Shown here one piece after another: positions 7,171 through 15,297 of a stretch of DNA of 27,559 nucleotides (its first letter is position 1; the number at the start of each line of letters is the position of its first letter). Origin of the DNA: Solirubrobacteraceae bacterium (GTDB lineage Bacteria > Actinomycetota > Thermoleophilia > Solirubrobacterales > Solirubrobacteraceae); NCBI GenBank assembly GCA_025935735.1, contig JAICUS010000011.1, forward strand, positions 1 to 27,559. The letters are read 5' to 3'. The position numbers and the translations under genes are program-made. Below the pieces are notes generated by a model. That model did no database searches. It was given only the letters and a program-made list of their open reading frames with translations, and had not been told where the DNA came from.

Positions 7171-8363
7171 CCGATCACCCCTTCCCCGCGCAGCGCCGAG
7201 ATCGCCTCCGGGCCGAGGCCGAGCTTCTCGCGCAGGACCTCCTCCGTGTCGGCGCCCAGGAGCGGCGGCGCGGCGGCCACGCCGGCGTCGGAGCCGTTCA
7301 GGCGCAGCGGCAGCCCGAGCGCGGGGAACGCGCCCTCCGAGGGATGGTGCAGCTCGCGGACCATGCTCCGGGCGTGCGTGTGCGGATCGCTCAGCGCCTC
7401 GCGGACGGTCTTGACCTCGCCGACCGGCACGCCCGCGTCGCGCAGGGTGTCCGCGAGCTCCGCGCGCTCGCGCCGCGCGGCCGCGGCGCGCATGGCGTCC
7501 ATCACCCGCGCGCGCTCGGCCACGCGACCCGCGTTCGTGCGCAGCGCCGGATCGGCAGCGAGGGCCTCCAGGCCGAGCACGGCGCACACCGCGGGCCAGT
7601 GCTGGTCGCTGGCGCTGATGTGCAGCCAATGGCCGTCGGCGCACTCGAACGCGGCGGACGGCACGCGCCCGGGGTGCTGGGTCCCCGCGCGGACGGGATC
7701 CTCGTCGAGCGCGAACAGGCGCGCCGCCGCGAGGCTCAGCAGGCTGAGCTGCACGTCCATCATCGCCAGGTCGACGTGGCATCCGCGCCCGGTCGAGGAG
7801 CGCTGGGCGAGCCCGGCCATGACGGCGATCACGATCCACAGGCCAGACGTCATGTCGGAGACCGGGATCCCGGCCTTCGCCGGAGGACCGTCCGGATGGC
7901 CGGTCAGCGACATGATCCCCGACAGCGCCTGGAAGATCGTGTCGTAGCCCTTGCGGTCGCGATAGGGCCCGTGCTCGCCGAACCCCGTGCAGGACACGTG
8001 CACGAGGCCGGGGTTGTGCTCGCAGAGCAGCTCGTAGCCCAGGCCCATCTCCGCCATCTTCCCCGGCAGGAAGTTCTCGACGACCACGTCGGCGCGCACG
8101 GCCAGGTCGCGCGCGATCTGCCGGCCGCGGGCTGACTTGAGATCCAGCGTCACCGATCGCTTGCCGCGGTTGAAGGCGAAGAAGTAGGCGCTCTCGCCGT
8201 GGCGCAGCCGGGGCTCGAAGCCGCGCGACTCGTCCCCGCCGTCCGGCCGCTCGACCTTGATCACCTCGGCGCCGAGCTCGGCGAGGATCTGCGTCGCCAT
8301 CGGTCCGGCGAGCACGCGCGAGAAGTCGAGGACGGTGATGCCCGCCAGCGGCCCGGCGCTCAT
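7167..8363 (-). CDS. CaiB/BaiF (class III) CoA-transferase
   Basis: A 398-residue family III CoA-transferase, which moves CoA between carboxylic acids through a covalent aspartyl intermediate. LAGITVLDFSRVLAGPMATQ is the classic N-terminus, followed by LGAEVIKVERP (30-40), NRGKRSVTLDLK (65-76), VVVENFLPGKM (93-103) and GYDTIFQALSGIMSLTG. The aspartate of GYD (D141) is in the place of the nucleophile of formyl-CoA transferase. The ATG at 8363 overlaps the upstream hydratase stop (ATGA); more upstream starts would fall inside that gene. With both a ligase and a CoA-transferase in the operon, two acids may need activation, or CoA may be recycled from a product to the incoming substrate. Family members also include acyl-CoA racemases, but the length and the Asp motif favour a transferase. 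Confidence 0.9.
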   Translation of the reverse strand: MSAGPLAGITVLDFSRVLAGPMATQILAELGAEVIKVERPDGGDESRGFEPRLRHGESAYFFAFNRGKRSVTLDLKSARGRQIARDLAVRADVVVENFLPGKMAEMGLGYELLCEHNPGLVHVSCTGFGEHGPYRDRKGYDTIFQALSGIMSLTGHPDGPPAKAGIPVSDMTSGLWIVIAVMAGLAQRSSTGRGCHVDLAMMDVQLSLLSLAAARLFALDEDPVRAGTQHPGRVPSAAFECADGHWLHISASDQHWPAVCAVLGLEALAADPALRTNAGRVAERARVMDAMRAAAARRERAELADTLRDAGVPVGEVKTVREALSDPHTHARSMVRELHHPSEGAFPALGLPLRLNGSDAGVAAAPPLLGADTEEVLREKLGLGPEAISALRGEGVIG

Positions 8364-9103
8364 CTCGCGAACCCGCGCATCAGGGCGTTGACGTCGCGGC
8401 CCGCGCGCATGGCCTCCTCGAAGCCGAGGTCGGCGACGCGGTAGAACAGGCCCTTGGTCGCGGCGAGCGCGACGGGGCTGGCCGCGGCCCACGCCGTGGC
8501 GATCTCCAGACCGGCGTCGAGCGCGTCCTCGGGCTCGACGGCGCGGTTGGCCACCCCCAGCTCGTGCAGCTCGGCCGCGGAGAGCAGGCGCCCCGTGCTG
8601 ATCAGCTCGAAGGCCACCTTGCGTGGAAGCTGCCGCTGCAGACCCGTCATGACGATCGCCGGCACGATCGAATGCCGCAGCTCGGGGTAGCCGAACCGCA
8701 GATCGCCGGCGGCGACCATCATGTCGCAGCCGATGGCCAGCCCGGCGCCGCCCCCGAGCGCGGCGCCGTGGACCACGGACACGATCGGCTTGGTCAGCTG
8801 CTGCAGCAGCATCTGCGTGCGCGAGGTGAGCTCCGCGCGCCGCAGCACCGCGTCCTGGTGGGAGGGGGTGAGGTCCGCGAACTCCGTGATGTCCGCGCCC
8901 GCGCAGAAGGCGCGTCCCGCGCCGGTGAGGACGATCGCGCGGACCGCCTCGTCTGCGTCGGCGGCCTGCAGCGCGTCCTGCAGCGCCTGGGTGAGCGCCG
9001 TGTCGAGGGCGTTGAGCTTCTCGGGCCGGTTCAGCCGCAGGATGCGCACCGCCTCCCGGTCCTCGGTCACCAGCACGCCGGCGGCGGTCCGCGTCTCACC
9101 CAT
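8360..9103 (-). CDS. Enoyl-CoA hydratase/isomerase family protein (one catalytic Glu replaced by Gly)
   Basis: A 247-residue crotonase-superfamily protein with the usual RLNRPEKLNALD (23-34) and GRAFCAGADITEF (63-75) CoA-binding segments. In the first glutamate position the sequence reads LGGGAGLAIGCD, so the crotonase E144 equivalent is Gly121, while the second (FGYPE, E141) is kept. A single acidic residue is common in crotonase-fold isomerases, lyases and decarboxylases, so straightforward hydration is doubtful. The ATG at 9103 overlaps the HMG-CoA-lyase-like gene by 8 bases. The product probably works next to that enzyme on the same CoA ester; the exact reaction is unknown. Confidence 0.87.
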   Translation of the reverse strand: MGETRTAAGVLVTEDREAVRILRLNRPEKLNALDTALTQALQDALQAADADEAVRAIVLTGAGRAFCAGADITEFADLTPSHQDAVLRRAELTSRTQMLLQQLTKPIVSVVHGAALGGGAGLAIGCDMMVAAGDLRFGYPELRHSIVPAIVMTGLQRQLPRKVAFELISTGRLLSAAELHELGVANRAVEPEDALDAGLEIATAWAAASPVALAATKGLFYRVADLGFEEAMRAGRDVNALMRGFAR

Positions 9104-10049
9104 GCCCGATCACCGCCTCCGCCGCAAGGCCGAAGCCGGCGCGGGCCACCGCGCTGTGCAGCTCCCGCCCGAGCGCCTGCTCGCAGGCGCGCGACGCGAC
9201 CATGATCCTGTCGAGGTCCAGGCCGGTGTCGATGCCCATCGACTCGAGCAGGTTGACCAGATCCTCGGTGGCGACGTTGCCGGTGTGGCCACCGCCGTAG
9301 CGGATCCGGGCGGGGTGCCCGCCGACCCCGCCGAACGCGCTGTCGAAGGCACGGCACCCGGCGTCGAGCGCGGCGACGCAGTTGGCGACACCGGCGCCCC
9401 GGGTGTCATGGAAGTGGGCCACGACGGGGCACGCGCCGTCGTCCGCCAGCCGGCGCAGCAGCCGCGCGACCGAGACCGGCGTGGCCAGGCCCGTGGTGTC
9501 GCCGAGCGTCACCCGCTCGACGCCCAGCTGGGCGAACCGCTCGACGTCGGCGGCGACCCGGCCGGGGTCGACGGCACCCTCGAACGGGCACCCGAACGCG
9601 ACGGAGACGACGCCGACCAGGGCGAACCGGCCGTCCGCGGCCCGCGCCATCTCGGCGACGGTCTCCCACTGACGTTCGCGCGTGGTGCGCAGGTTGCGCT
9701 GCGTGTGCGACTCGGTGGCCGACACGAGCACGCTGAGCTCGTCGGCGCCGTGACCGGCCTCGAGATCCCGCATCGCGCGCTCGACCGCGCGCACGTTCGG
9801 GCACGTCGCCTTCAGCGCGACGCCGGGGCGGCGCGCGACGCCGGCAAGCACCGCGCTCGCGTCACGCAGCGCGGGCACCCGCTCCGGATGGCTGTAGCCC
9901 GTGGCCTCGATGCGCGTGAAGCCCGCGTCGGCGAATGCGTCGAGCAGGCCGATCTTCACCTCCGTGGCGAGGAAGGCGGGCTCGTGCTGGAGCCCGTCGC
10001 GGGCGAAGCACTCGCAGATCGTGACCCGGTCGGCGGCCATGCGCCTCAC
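9096..10049 (-). CDS. HMG-CoA-lyase-like DRE-TIM metallolyase (catalytic Cys replaced by His)
   Basis: A 317-residue DRE-TIM barrel protein resembling 3-hydroxy-3-methylglutaryl-CoA lyase, an enzyme of leucine and ketone-body metabolism that cleaves a C-C bond by retro-aldol/Claisen chemistry. CECFARDGLQHE holds the R17-D18 pair, AHFHDTRGAGVAN the metal-binding H212 and H214, and GNVATEDLVNLLE (258-270) is near-identical to the family. The G-loop reads GGVGGHPARIRYGGGHTGN where typical lyases have GGCPYA, so the catalytic cysteine (C266 in the human enzyme) is His245. The substrate may therefore differ from HMG-CoA. The start is the GTG at 10049 in a GTGA overlap with the ATPase gene; an ATG three codons later is equally possible. 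Confidence 0.82.
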   Translation of the reverse strand: MRRMAADRVTICECFARDGLQHEPAFLATEVKIGLLDAFADAGFTRIEATGYSHPERVPALRDASAVLAGVARRPGVALKATCPNVRAVERAMRDLEAGHGADELSVLVSATESHTQRNLRTTRERQWETVAEMARAADGRFALVGVVSVAFGCPFEGAVDPGRVAADVERFAQLGVERVTLGDTTGLATPVSVARLLRRLADDGACPVVAHFHDTRGAGVANCVAALDAGCRAFDSAFGGVGGHPARIRYGGGHTGNVATEDLVNLLESMGIDTGLDLDRIMVASRACEQALGRELHSAVARAGFGLAAEAVIGHG

Positions 10050-11215
10050 AGCCCCGCGCCCAGCGGCGTCCGCGTCCGCGTCACCGCGGGCCCGCCCTCG
10101 GGAGGGCGCGGCGCGGCGGTGGGGATGAGCGACTGGCAGCCCGGATCCCAGCTCACGACCACTGACTCGCCCGGCATGACCCGCGTGGCGTCCGCGACCG
10201 ACCGCATCGCCGACCCCGTGCTCCCGTCGGGGAAGCAGAGGCCGATCCGGTGATGGCTGCCCACGTACATGATGTCGCTCACGATGGCCTCGATCCGGTT
10301 GTGACCGCCGGGCACCGTCGCAGCGGCGCCGTGCAGCTCCAACCGCTCGGGGCGGACGAGGATCGCGACCTCGCCGCCGGGTGCGGCCGCGCCGGCGCCC
10401 ACGCGCAGCTTGACCGCGCCGCAGTCCAAGACCGTCGCGCGGCTGTCGAGACGGCCCGTGAACAGGTTCGACTCGCCCAGGAAGCGCGCCACGAACAGCG
10501 TGGCCGGCCGCTCGTACAGCGCGGTCGGCGTGCCGACCTGCTCCACCCGGCCCTCGTTGAACACCGCGATGCGGTCAGAGAGCGTCAGCGCCTCCTCTTG
10601 GTCATGGGTGACGAAGATGAACGTGATGCCCAGCTCGCGGTGCATGCGCGCGATCTCGCGGCGCAGCTGGTCGCGGAGCTTCTTGTCGAGGGCGCCGAGC
10701 GGCTCGTCCATGAGCAGCGCGCGCGGGCGGTACACGACCGCCCGGGCCAGCGCGACGCGCTGCTGCTGACCGCCGGAGAGCTGCTTCGGCGCCCGGTCGC
10801 CGTACGGCACGAGGTCGACCAGCGCGAGCGCCTCCTCGACCCGGCGCTCGATCTCCGCCTTCGCCAGGCCGCGCTGCTCGAGCGGGAACGCGACGTTGCG
10901 CCGCACGCTCATGTGCGGGAACAGCGCGTACTGCTGGAACACGACGCCGAGGTTGCGCTTGTGCGGCTTGAGCCGGCTGATGTCGCGGTCGTCGACGAAG
11001 ATCGACCCGGCTGTCATCGGCGTGAAGCCCGCGATCATCGAGAGCATGGTCGTCTTGCCGGAGCCGCTCGGGCCCAGGAACGTCATGAACTCGCCCGGCG
11101 CGATGTCGAGCGAGATGTCGTCCGCGGCCGGCCGGGCCGCGACCGAGTAGCGCTTGGTCACGCCCTCGATCCGGATCCCGTGACCCCCCGCGGAGAGGGA
11201 ACGGTCGTCGGTCAT
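10046..11215 (-). CDS. potA: Spermidine/putrescine-type ABC importer ATPase (PotA-like)
   Basis: A 389-residue ATPase that would energise the importer encoded by the three genes upstream. The N-terminal domain has Walker A GPSGSGKTT (48-56), Q-loop FQQYALFPH (93-101), signature LSGGQQQRVALARA (146-159), Walker B ALLMDEPLGALD (166-177) and the switch histidine H204. The part after about residue 250 is a TOBE-like beta-barrel regulatory domain, as in PotA, CysA and FbpC-type ATPases. The ATG at 11215 overlaps the PotC-like gene stop (ATGA). The name rests on family resemblance plus the Pot-type gene set; substrates of this family also include other amines, opines and aminophosphonates. Confidence 0.9.
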   Translation of the reverse strand: MTDDRSLSAGGHGIRIEGVTKRYSVAARPAADDISLDIAPGEFMTFLGPSGSGKTTMLSMIAGFTPMTAGSIFVDDRDISRLKPHKRNLGVVFQQYALFPHMSVRRNVAFPLEQRGLAKAEIERRVEEALALVDLVPYGDRAPKQLSGGQQQRVALARAVVYRPRALLMDEPLGALDKKLRDQLRREIARMHRELGITFIFVTHDQEEALTLSDRIAVFNEGRVEQVGTPTALYERPATLFVARFLGESNLFTGRLDSRATVLDCGAVKLRVGAGAAAPGGEVAILVRPERLELHGAAATVPGGHNRIEAIVSDIMYVGSHHRIGLCFPDGSTGSAMRSVADATRVMPGESVVVSWDPGCQSLIPTAAPRPPEGGPAVTRTRTPLGAGL

Positions 11216-11997
11216 GGTTCACTCCGGCGTCGTGCGAGTTGGCCGAGCAGCAGCACCGCGGTCGTCGCGACCACGACGAGGCTCGACGCGGCGGCGATGG
11301 TGGGATCGATCTCCAGCGTGATGCTCTCGTACATGAGGACCGGCAGCGTCTTGAGCTGCGGCGTCTGCAGGAACAGCGCGATGACGACCTCGTCGAGCGA
11401 GGTCACGAACGCGAACACGAAACCCGACAGGACGCCCGGCGCCAGCAGCGGCAGCGTGACCCGCCGGAACGTCGTCCACGGCCCCGCGCCGAGGCTGGCC
11501 GAGGCCACCTCGACCGTCCGGTCGTAGCCGGCCAGGCTGGTGCCGACCGCGATGACGACGAGCGGCAGCGCGAGCATCGTGTGCGCCATGACGAAGCCGG
11601 TCAGCGTGCCGTTGAGCTTCCACCGCAGGAACACGGCGTAGATCGCGATCGCGACGACGATGCCGGGCATGATCAGCGGCGCCATCATCAGCGAGCGGAT
11701 CGCGCCGCGGCCCCGGAAGCGCGACCGGTCGAGCCCCACCGCGGCCGCCACGCCCAACGCCGTCGCCAAGGCCCCGACGAGGAGCCCCACCTCGAGCGAG
11801 TGCCACAGGGCCGCCCGCCACTCGGCGGAGTTGAAGAACTCGCCGTACCAGCGCAGCGACCAGTGCGAGGGAGGGAACTCGAACGTCGTCGACGCCGAGA
11901 AGCTCATCGGGATGACCACGAGCGTCGGCGCGAGCAGCAGCACGGCGACCACCACCACCCACGCGCGCAGCCCCCAACCGAGGCGCGTGCTAGCCAC
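11212..11997 (-). CDS. potC: ABC importer inner-membrane permease, PotC-like
   Basis: A 261-residue permease with about six membrane helices (roughly residues 11-30, 66-88, 101-124, 135-152, 187-210 and 233-252). The cytoplasmic coupling (EAA) loop EVASASLGAGPWTTFRRVTL is at 163-182. The FSAS...W segment after helix 1 and the overall length are typical of PotC/PotI proteins. The GTG start at 11997 overlaps the PotB-like gene by 8 bases. It would form the heterodimeric channel with the PotB-like subunit, driven by the PotA-like ATPase. Confidence 0.9.
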   Translation of the reverse strand: MASTRLGWGLRAWVVVVAVLLLAPTLVVIPMSFSASTTFEFPPSHWSLRWYGEFFNSAEWRAALWHSLEVGLLVGALATALGVAAAVGLDRSRFRGRGAIRSLMMAPLIMPGIVVAIAIYAVFLRWKLNGTLTGFVMAHTMLALPLVVIAVGTSLAGYDRTVEVASASLGAGPWTTFRRVTLPLLAPGVLSGFVFAFVTSLDEVVIALFLQTPQLKTLPVLMYESITLEIDPTIAAASSLVVVATTAVLLLGQLARRRSEP

Positions 11998-12883
11998 GGT
12001 CCACCGCCTCCCCGAAGCCGGTCGCCGGCCGGGCGATCCGCGTCACCGCGAACACCACCGCGAGCGTGACGACCAGCAGGACCGTGCCGAACGCTCCGGC
12101 ACCGGGGAAGTCGAGCAGGCTGTTGACCCGCGTGGCGATGACCTGCGAGACGAGCGCCTGCTGCGGCGATCCGAGCAGCGCCGGGGTGATGTAGAACCCG
12201 AGCGTCAGGATGAACACCAGGGAGAACCCGGACACGATCCCGGGCAGCGACAGCGGCAGGAAGACCTTGCGGAACGCCCGGCGCCGGGGCGCGCCCAGGC
12301 TGGTCGCCGCGTCGAGCAGCCGCGGGTCGATCGAGGCCATGGAGCTGTAGAGCGGCAGCACCATGAACGGCAGCATCACCTGCACCATGGCCACCGTCAC
12401 GCCGGCCACCGACCCGAGCAGGACGACGCCATCGAAGCCGAGCCACGTGAAGAAGCGGTCGATCACGCCGTCGCGCTGCTCGAGCAGGTACCAGGCGAAG
12501 TTGCGCGCCATCAGGCTCGTCCAGAACGGGAGCAGGACGAGCACCGTCAGGATCCCGCGAGCGCGCTGCCCGACCCGGGTCATCGCGTACGCGTACGGAT
12601 AGGCGATGACCAGCGTGACGACGGCGACGATGAGGCCGGTGCGCAGCGTCCGGAGCAGCACGCGCACCGACACGTCATCGCCGAGCAGGTCCGAGTAGTG
12701 CCCGAAGCCGAGGCTCGGCTCGCTGAAGCTCCGCCAGACGATGAGCGCCAGCGGATAGACGAAGAAGACGAGCAGGGCCGCGATGGCCGGAAGGACCAGC
12801 CAGGCCGGCACGGGGCGCCTGCGCACGAGGGCGCCGAGCCCGCCGCCGGCCGCGGTGTCCGGTTCGATCGTGGCCGTGCTCAT
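11990..12883 (-). CDS. potB: ABC importer inner-membrane permease, PotB-like
   Basis: A 297-residue permease. After a cytoplasmic N-tail rich in Ala, Gly and Arg, helix 1 runs about 26-50 with the PotB-like VYPLALIVWRSF. Further helices follow at about 82-104, 111-133, 152-176, 212-236 and near the C-terminus. YAYAMTR and LLPFWTSLMARNFAWYLLEQRDG are strongly characteristic of PotB/PotH permeases. The EAA loop LLDAATSLGAPRRRAFRKVF is at 189-208. The ATG at 12883 lies 22 bases after the binding-protein stop, and the gene ends in TAG, unlike its TGA-ending neighbours. It pairs with the PotC-like permease. Confidence 0.9.
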   Translation of the reverse strand: MSTATIEPDTAAGGGLGALVRRRPVPAWLVLPAIAALLVFFVYPLALIVWRSFSEPSLGFGHYSDLLGDDVSVRVLLRTLRTGLIVAVVTLVIAYPYAYAMTRVGQRARGILTVLVLLPFWTSLMARNFAWYLLEQRDGVIDRFFTWLGFDGVVLLGSVAGVTVAMVQVMLPFMVLPLYSSMASIDPRLLDAATSLGAPRRRAFRKVFLPLSLPGIVSGFSLVFILTLGFYITPALLGSPQQALVSQVIATRVNSLLDFPGAGAFGTVLLVVTLAVVFAVTRIARPATGFGEAVDRG

Positions 12884-12905
12884 CCTCGTCTCTCCGCGGC
12901 GGCGA

Positions 12906-13970
12906 TCAGCCGGAGGTCCAGCGCGTCCAGGCCTCGACCGTCTTCGCGCGGTTCTTCGTCCACCACTGGGCGTCGACCGGCACCTGGATGGCCTGGTGCT
13001 CCGGCGAGAACGCGTTCACCTCCCGCTGCAGCGGGTCGGTGATCTTGGGCTTCGCGTTCACGTTCGCCGCACCTGCGCCCGAGCGCTCCGCGAAGCCGGC
13101 GCTCTGCTCGGGCTGGGAGGCGTAGCGGATGAACTGCTGCGCCAGGTCCGCATGCGGGGCGCCCTTGGGGATGACGAGCACGTCCCAGGTGACGGGGACG
13201 TGGTCCCACACCGGCTTCCAGTTCGTGCCTCCGGCCTTCAGGACCGAATACGCGCGGGCGCTCACGACGAGCGCCATGTCGGCCTGGTTGCCCACCATCG
13301 CCTGCTGTTGCGCGCCGTACGTCGGCGAGAGGATCAGATCCGACTTGATCCGGTCGAAGGCCTTCAGCGCCCGGTCGACGTCCAGCGGATACAGCGCGTC
13401 GGGCGCCACGCCGTCGCCCATCAGCGCCGCCTCGAGGTTCCCGATGGTCGGGTCGGCGGAGAAGATCACGCGCTTGCCCGGGAACGCCTTGGGGTCGAAG
13501 AAGTCGGCGAGGCCGGTCGGCGGCTTGTCGCCGTAGGTCTTCGCGTTGTACATGAACAGCAGCCCGAACAGGGCGTCCGGCACGCCGCACGAGCTCAGCG
13601 TGCCCTTCGGGAAGGCGCCCGCGAGCGATCCCACGTCGATCTTCTCGACCAGCGTGCCGCAGTTCTCCTGCGGGAAGAACGCGTCGGTGTCGACGACGTC
13701 CCAGCTGACGTTGTTCGCCTTGACCATCGTCGTCAGCTTCGCGTTGTCCGACGGGCCGGCGATCGTGATCTTCCCGTTCTGCGACTGCTCGAACGGCTTC
13801 AGCCAGGCCGCCTCCTGGGCGTCCTGATACGTGCCCGCGCCGTAGGAGACGAACGTCAGCTCCTTGCCGCCCGAGCCGCTCGAGGCGGCGCCGTCCGACC
13901 CACCACATGCCGTCAGCACGGCACTCGACGCGCAGACCATGACCATGGCCGCGACGCTCATTCTCCGCAT
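12906..13970 (-). CDS. potD: Extracellular solute-binding lipoprotein, PotD-like
   Basis: A 354-residue family 1 solute-binding protein that delivers ligand to the PotBC channel. It has a lipoprotein signal peptide: positively charged MRRM, a short hydrophobic core, and the lipobox LTAC with the lipidated cysteine at residue 22, followed by a Gly/Ser linker. The mature start ELTFVSYGAGTYQDAQEAAW is like PotD/PotF-type proteins, and LFGLLFMYNAKTY is the usual mid-protein motif. The ATG at 13970 has a good Shine-Dalgarno (AGAGG, 7 bases upstream). It is preceded by a 25-base gap after the aminotransferase gene, one of only two breaks in the overlapping operon. A ligand prediction beyond polyamine-like amine is not possible. 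Confidence 0.88.
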   Translation of the reverse strand: MRRMSVAAMVMVCASSAVLTACGGSDGAASSGSGGKELTFVSYGAGTYQDAQEAAWLKPFEQSQNGKITIAGPSDNAKLTTMVKANNVSWDVVDTDAFFPQENCGTLVEKIDVGSLAGAFPKGTLSSCGVPDALFGLLFMYNAKTYGDKPPTGLADFFDPKAFPGKRVIFSADPTIGNLEAALMGDGVAPDALYPLDVDRALKAFDRIKSDLILSPTYGAQQQAMVGNQADMALVVSARAYSVLKAGGTNWKPVWDHVPVTWDVLVIPKGAPHADLAQQFIRYASQPEQSAGFAERSGAGAANVNAKPKITDPLQREVNAFSPEHQAIQVPVDAQWWTKNRAKTVEAWTRWTSG

Positions 13971-13995
13971 CTCTAGACCTCTCGGATCGCTGTTG

Positions 13996-15297
13996 TCAGC
14001 TCTTCCCGCAGGCCCGCACGTGCGCGTCGAGGACGCGCACGAGGCGGTCTGCCTGACCGTCCGTCATGACCAGCGGCGGGGACAGCACGATGCTCGTGCC
14101 CGACGCGCGGACGATGACCCCGTCGGCGCGCGCTCCCGCCTGCACGCTGGAGGCGTCGTCATGGAGCTCGACGCCGAGCATCATGCCCACGCCGCGGACC
14201 TCCAGGACGTGCGCGAGCTCCGCCAGCGGCGCCAGGCCCCCGAGCAGGCGCTCGCCCAGCTCCCGGGCGCGCGCCAGCAGCCCCTCGCGCTCGAGGATGT
14301 TCAGGTTCTCCAGCGCGACGGCCGCGCCGACCGGGTGGCCGTTGTACGTGAAGCCGTGCAGGAACGCGGCTCCGTCGGCCAGCTCCAGGACCCGCCGTCC
14401 GACGAGGACGGCGCCGAACGGGATGTACCCGCTGGACAGCCCCTTCGCGGTCACGATCATGTCCGGCTCGACGCCGTAGCGCTCGCAGGCGAACCAGTGG
14501 CCCGTGCGGCCGAACGCCGTCACGATCTCGTCGGCGATGAACAGGATGCCGTGGCGGCGGAGGACCTCCTGGACCCGCGGCCAGTAGCCGTCCGGCGGCG
14601 GCACCATGCCCCCCACCCCCAGCACCGGCTCCCCGATGAACGCGGCGATCCGCTCCGGACCGATCTCGGCGATGCGCCGCTCGAGCTCGGCGATCAGCAC
14701 GTCCGTCGCGTCGTCGCCGATGAGGATGCCGTGCGGCTTGCTCAGGTACTCGATGCCGGGCATCAGCGGCCCATAGCCCGCCCGCAGCTTGTCGATCCCG
14801 GTCGCGGCCAGCGATCCCGCGCCCATGCCGTGGTAGCCGGCCGCGCGCGCGAGGACGATGTTGCGCTCCGGGCTGCCGGCGTTGTGGTGGGCCAGCCGGG
14901 CCAGCTTGATCGCCGTCTCGACGCCCTCGGACCCGCCCGAGGTGAAGAACACGCGCTCGATCGCGCCCGGGGCCAACTCGAGCAGGCGCTCGGCGAGGAG
15001 GATCGACGGCTCGTTGGAGTAGTCGCCGAACGACGAGTAGAACTCGAGCTTGGCGATCTGCCGCGCGGCGACCTCGGCGAGCTCCTGGCGCCCGTGCCCG
15101 ACCGGGCACTGCCACAGCCCGCACGTGCCGTCGATGTACTCGCGGCCGTCGACGTCCCACAGCAGCGCTCCCTCCCCGCGCTCGAAGATCAGCGGCTCCA
15201 TCGGCGCGCCGATCGTCGTGTGCGGGTGGATGATCGAGCGCGTGTCGGCGTCGGCCAGCCGGCGCGCGCGGTCCGTGCTTTCCGTCAGCGTGGTCAT
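13996..15297 (-). CDS. Class III PLP aminotransferase (putrescine/omega-amine type)
   Basis: A 433-residue fold-type I aminotransferase of class III, the group containing SpuC (putrescine-pyruvate), beta-alanine-pyruvate and taurine transaminases. The N-terminal [22 protein letters not shown], the PLP phosphate-site [15 protein letters not shown] (120-134), [13 protein letters not shown] (155-167), [12 protein letters not shown] with PLP-pyridine aspartate D256, and TAKGLSSGY with the Schiff-base lysine K285 are all intact. It would convert a terminal amine to the aldehyde, with pyruvate or similar as acceptor. The ATG at 15297 overlaps the aldehyde dehydrogenase stop (ATGA), and the two enzymes form a classic amine-to-acid pair directly upstream of an amine-type importer. 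Confidence 0.88.
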   Translation of the reverse strand: MTTLTESTDRARRLADADTRSIIHPHTTIGAPMEPLIFERGEGALLWDVDGREYIDGTCGLWQCPVGHGRQELAEVAARQIAKLEFYSSFGDYSNEPSILLAERLLELAPGAIERVFFTSGGSEGVETAIKLARLAHHNAGSPERNIVLARAAGYHGMGAGSLAATGIDKLRAGYGPLMPGIEYLSKPHGILIGDDATDVLIAELERRIAEIGPERIAAFIGEPVLGVGGMVPPPDGYWPRVQEVLRRHGILFIADEIVTAFGRTGHWFACERYGVEPDMIVTAKGLSSGYIPFGAVLVGRRVLELADGAAFLHGFTYNGHPVGAAVALENLNILEREGLLARARELGERLLGGLAPLAELAHVLEVRGVGMMLGVELHDDASSVQAGARADGVIVRASGTSIVLSPPLVMTDGQADRLVRVLDAHVRACGKS

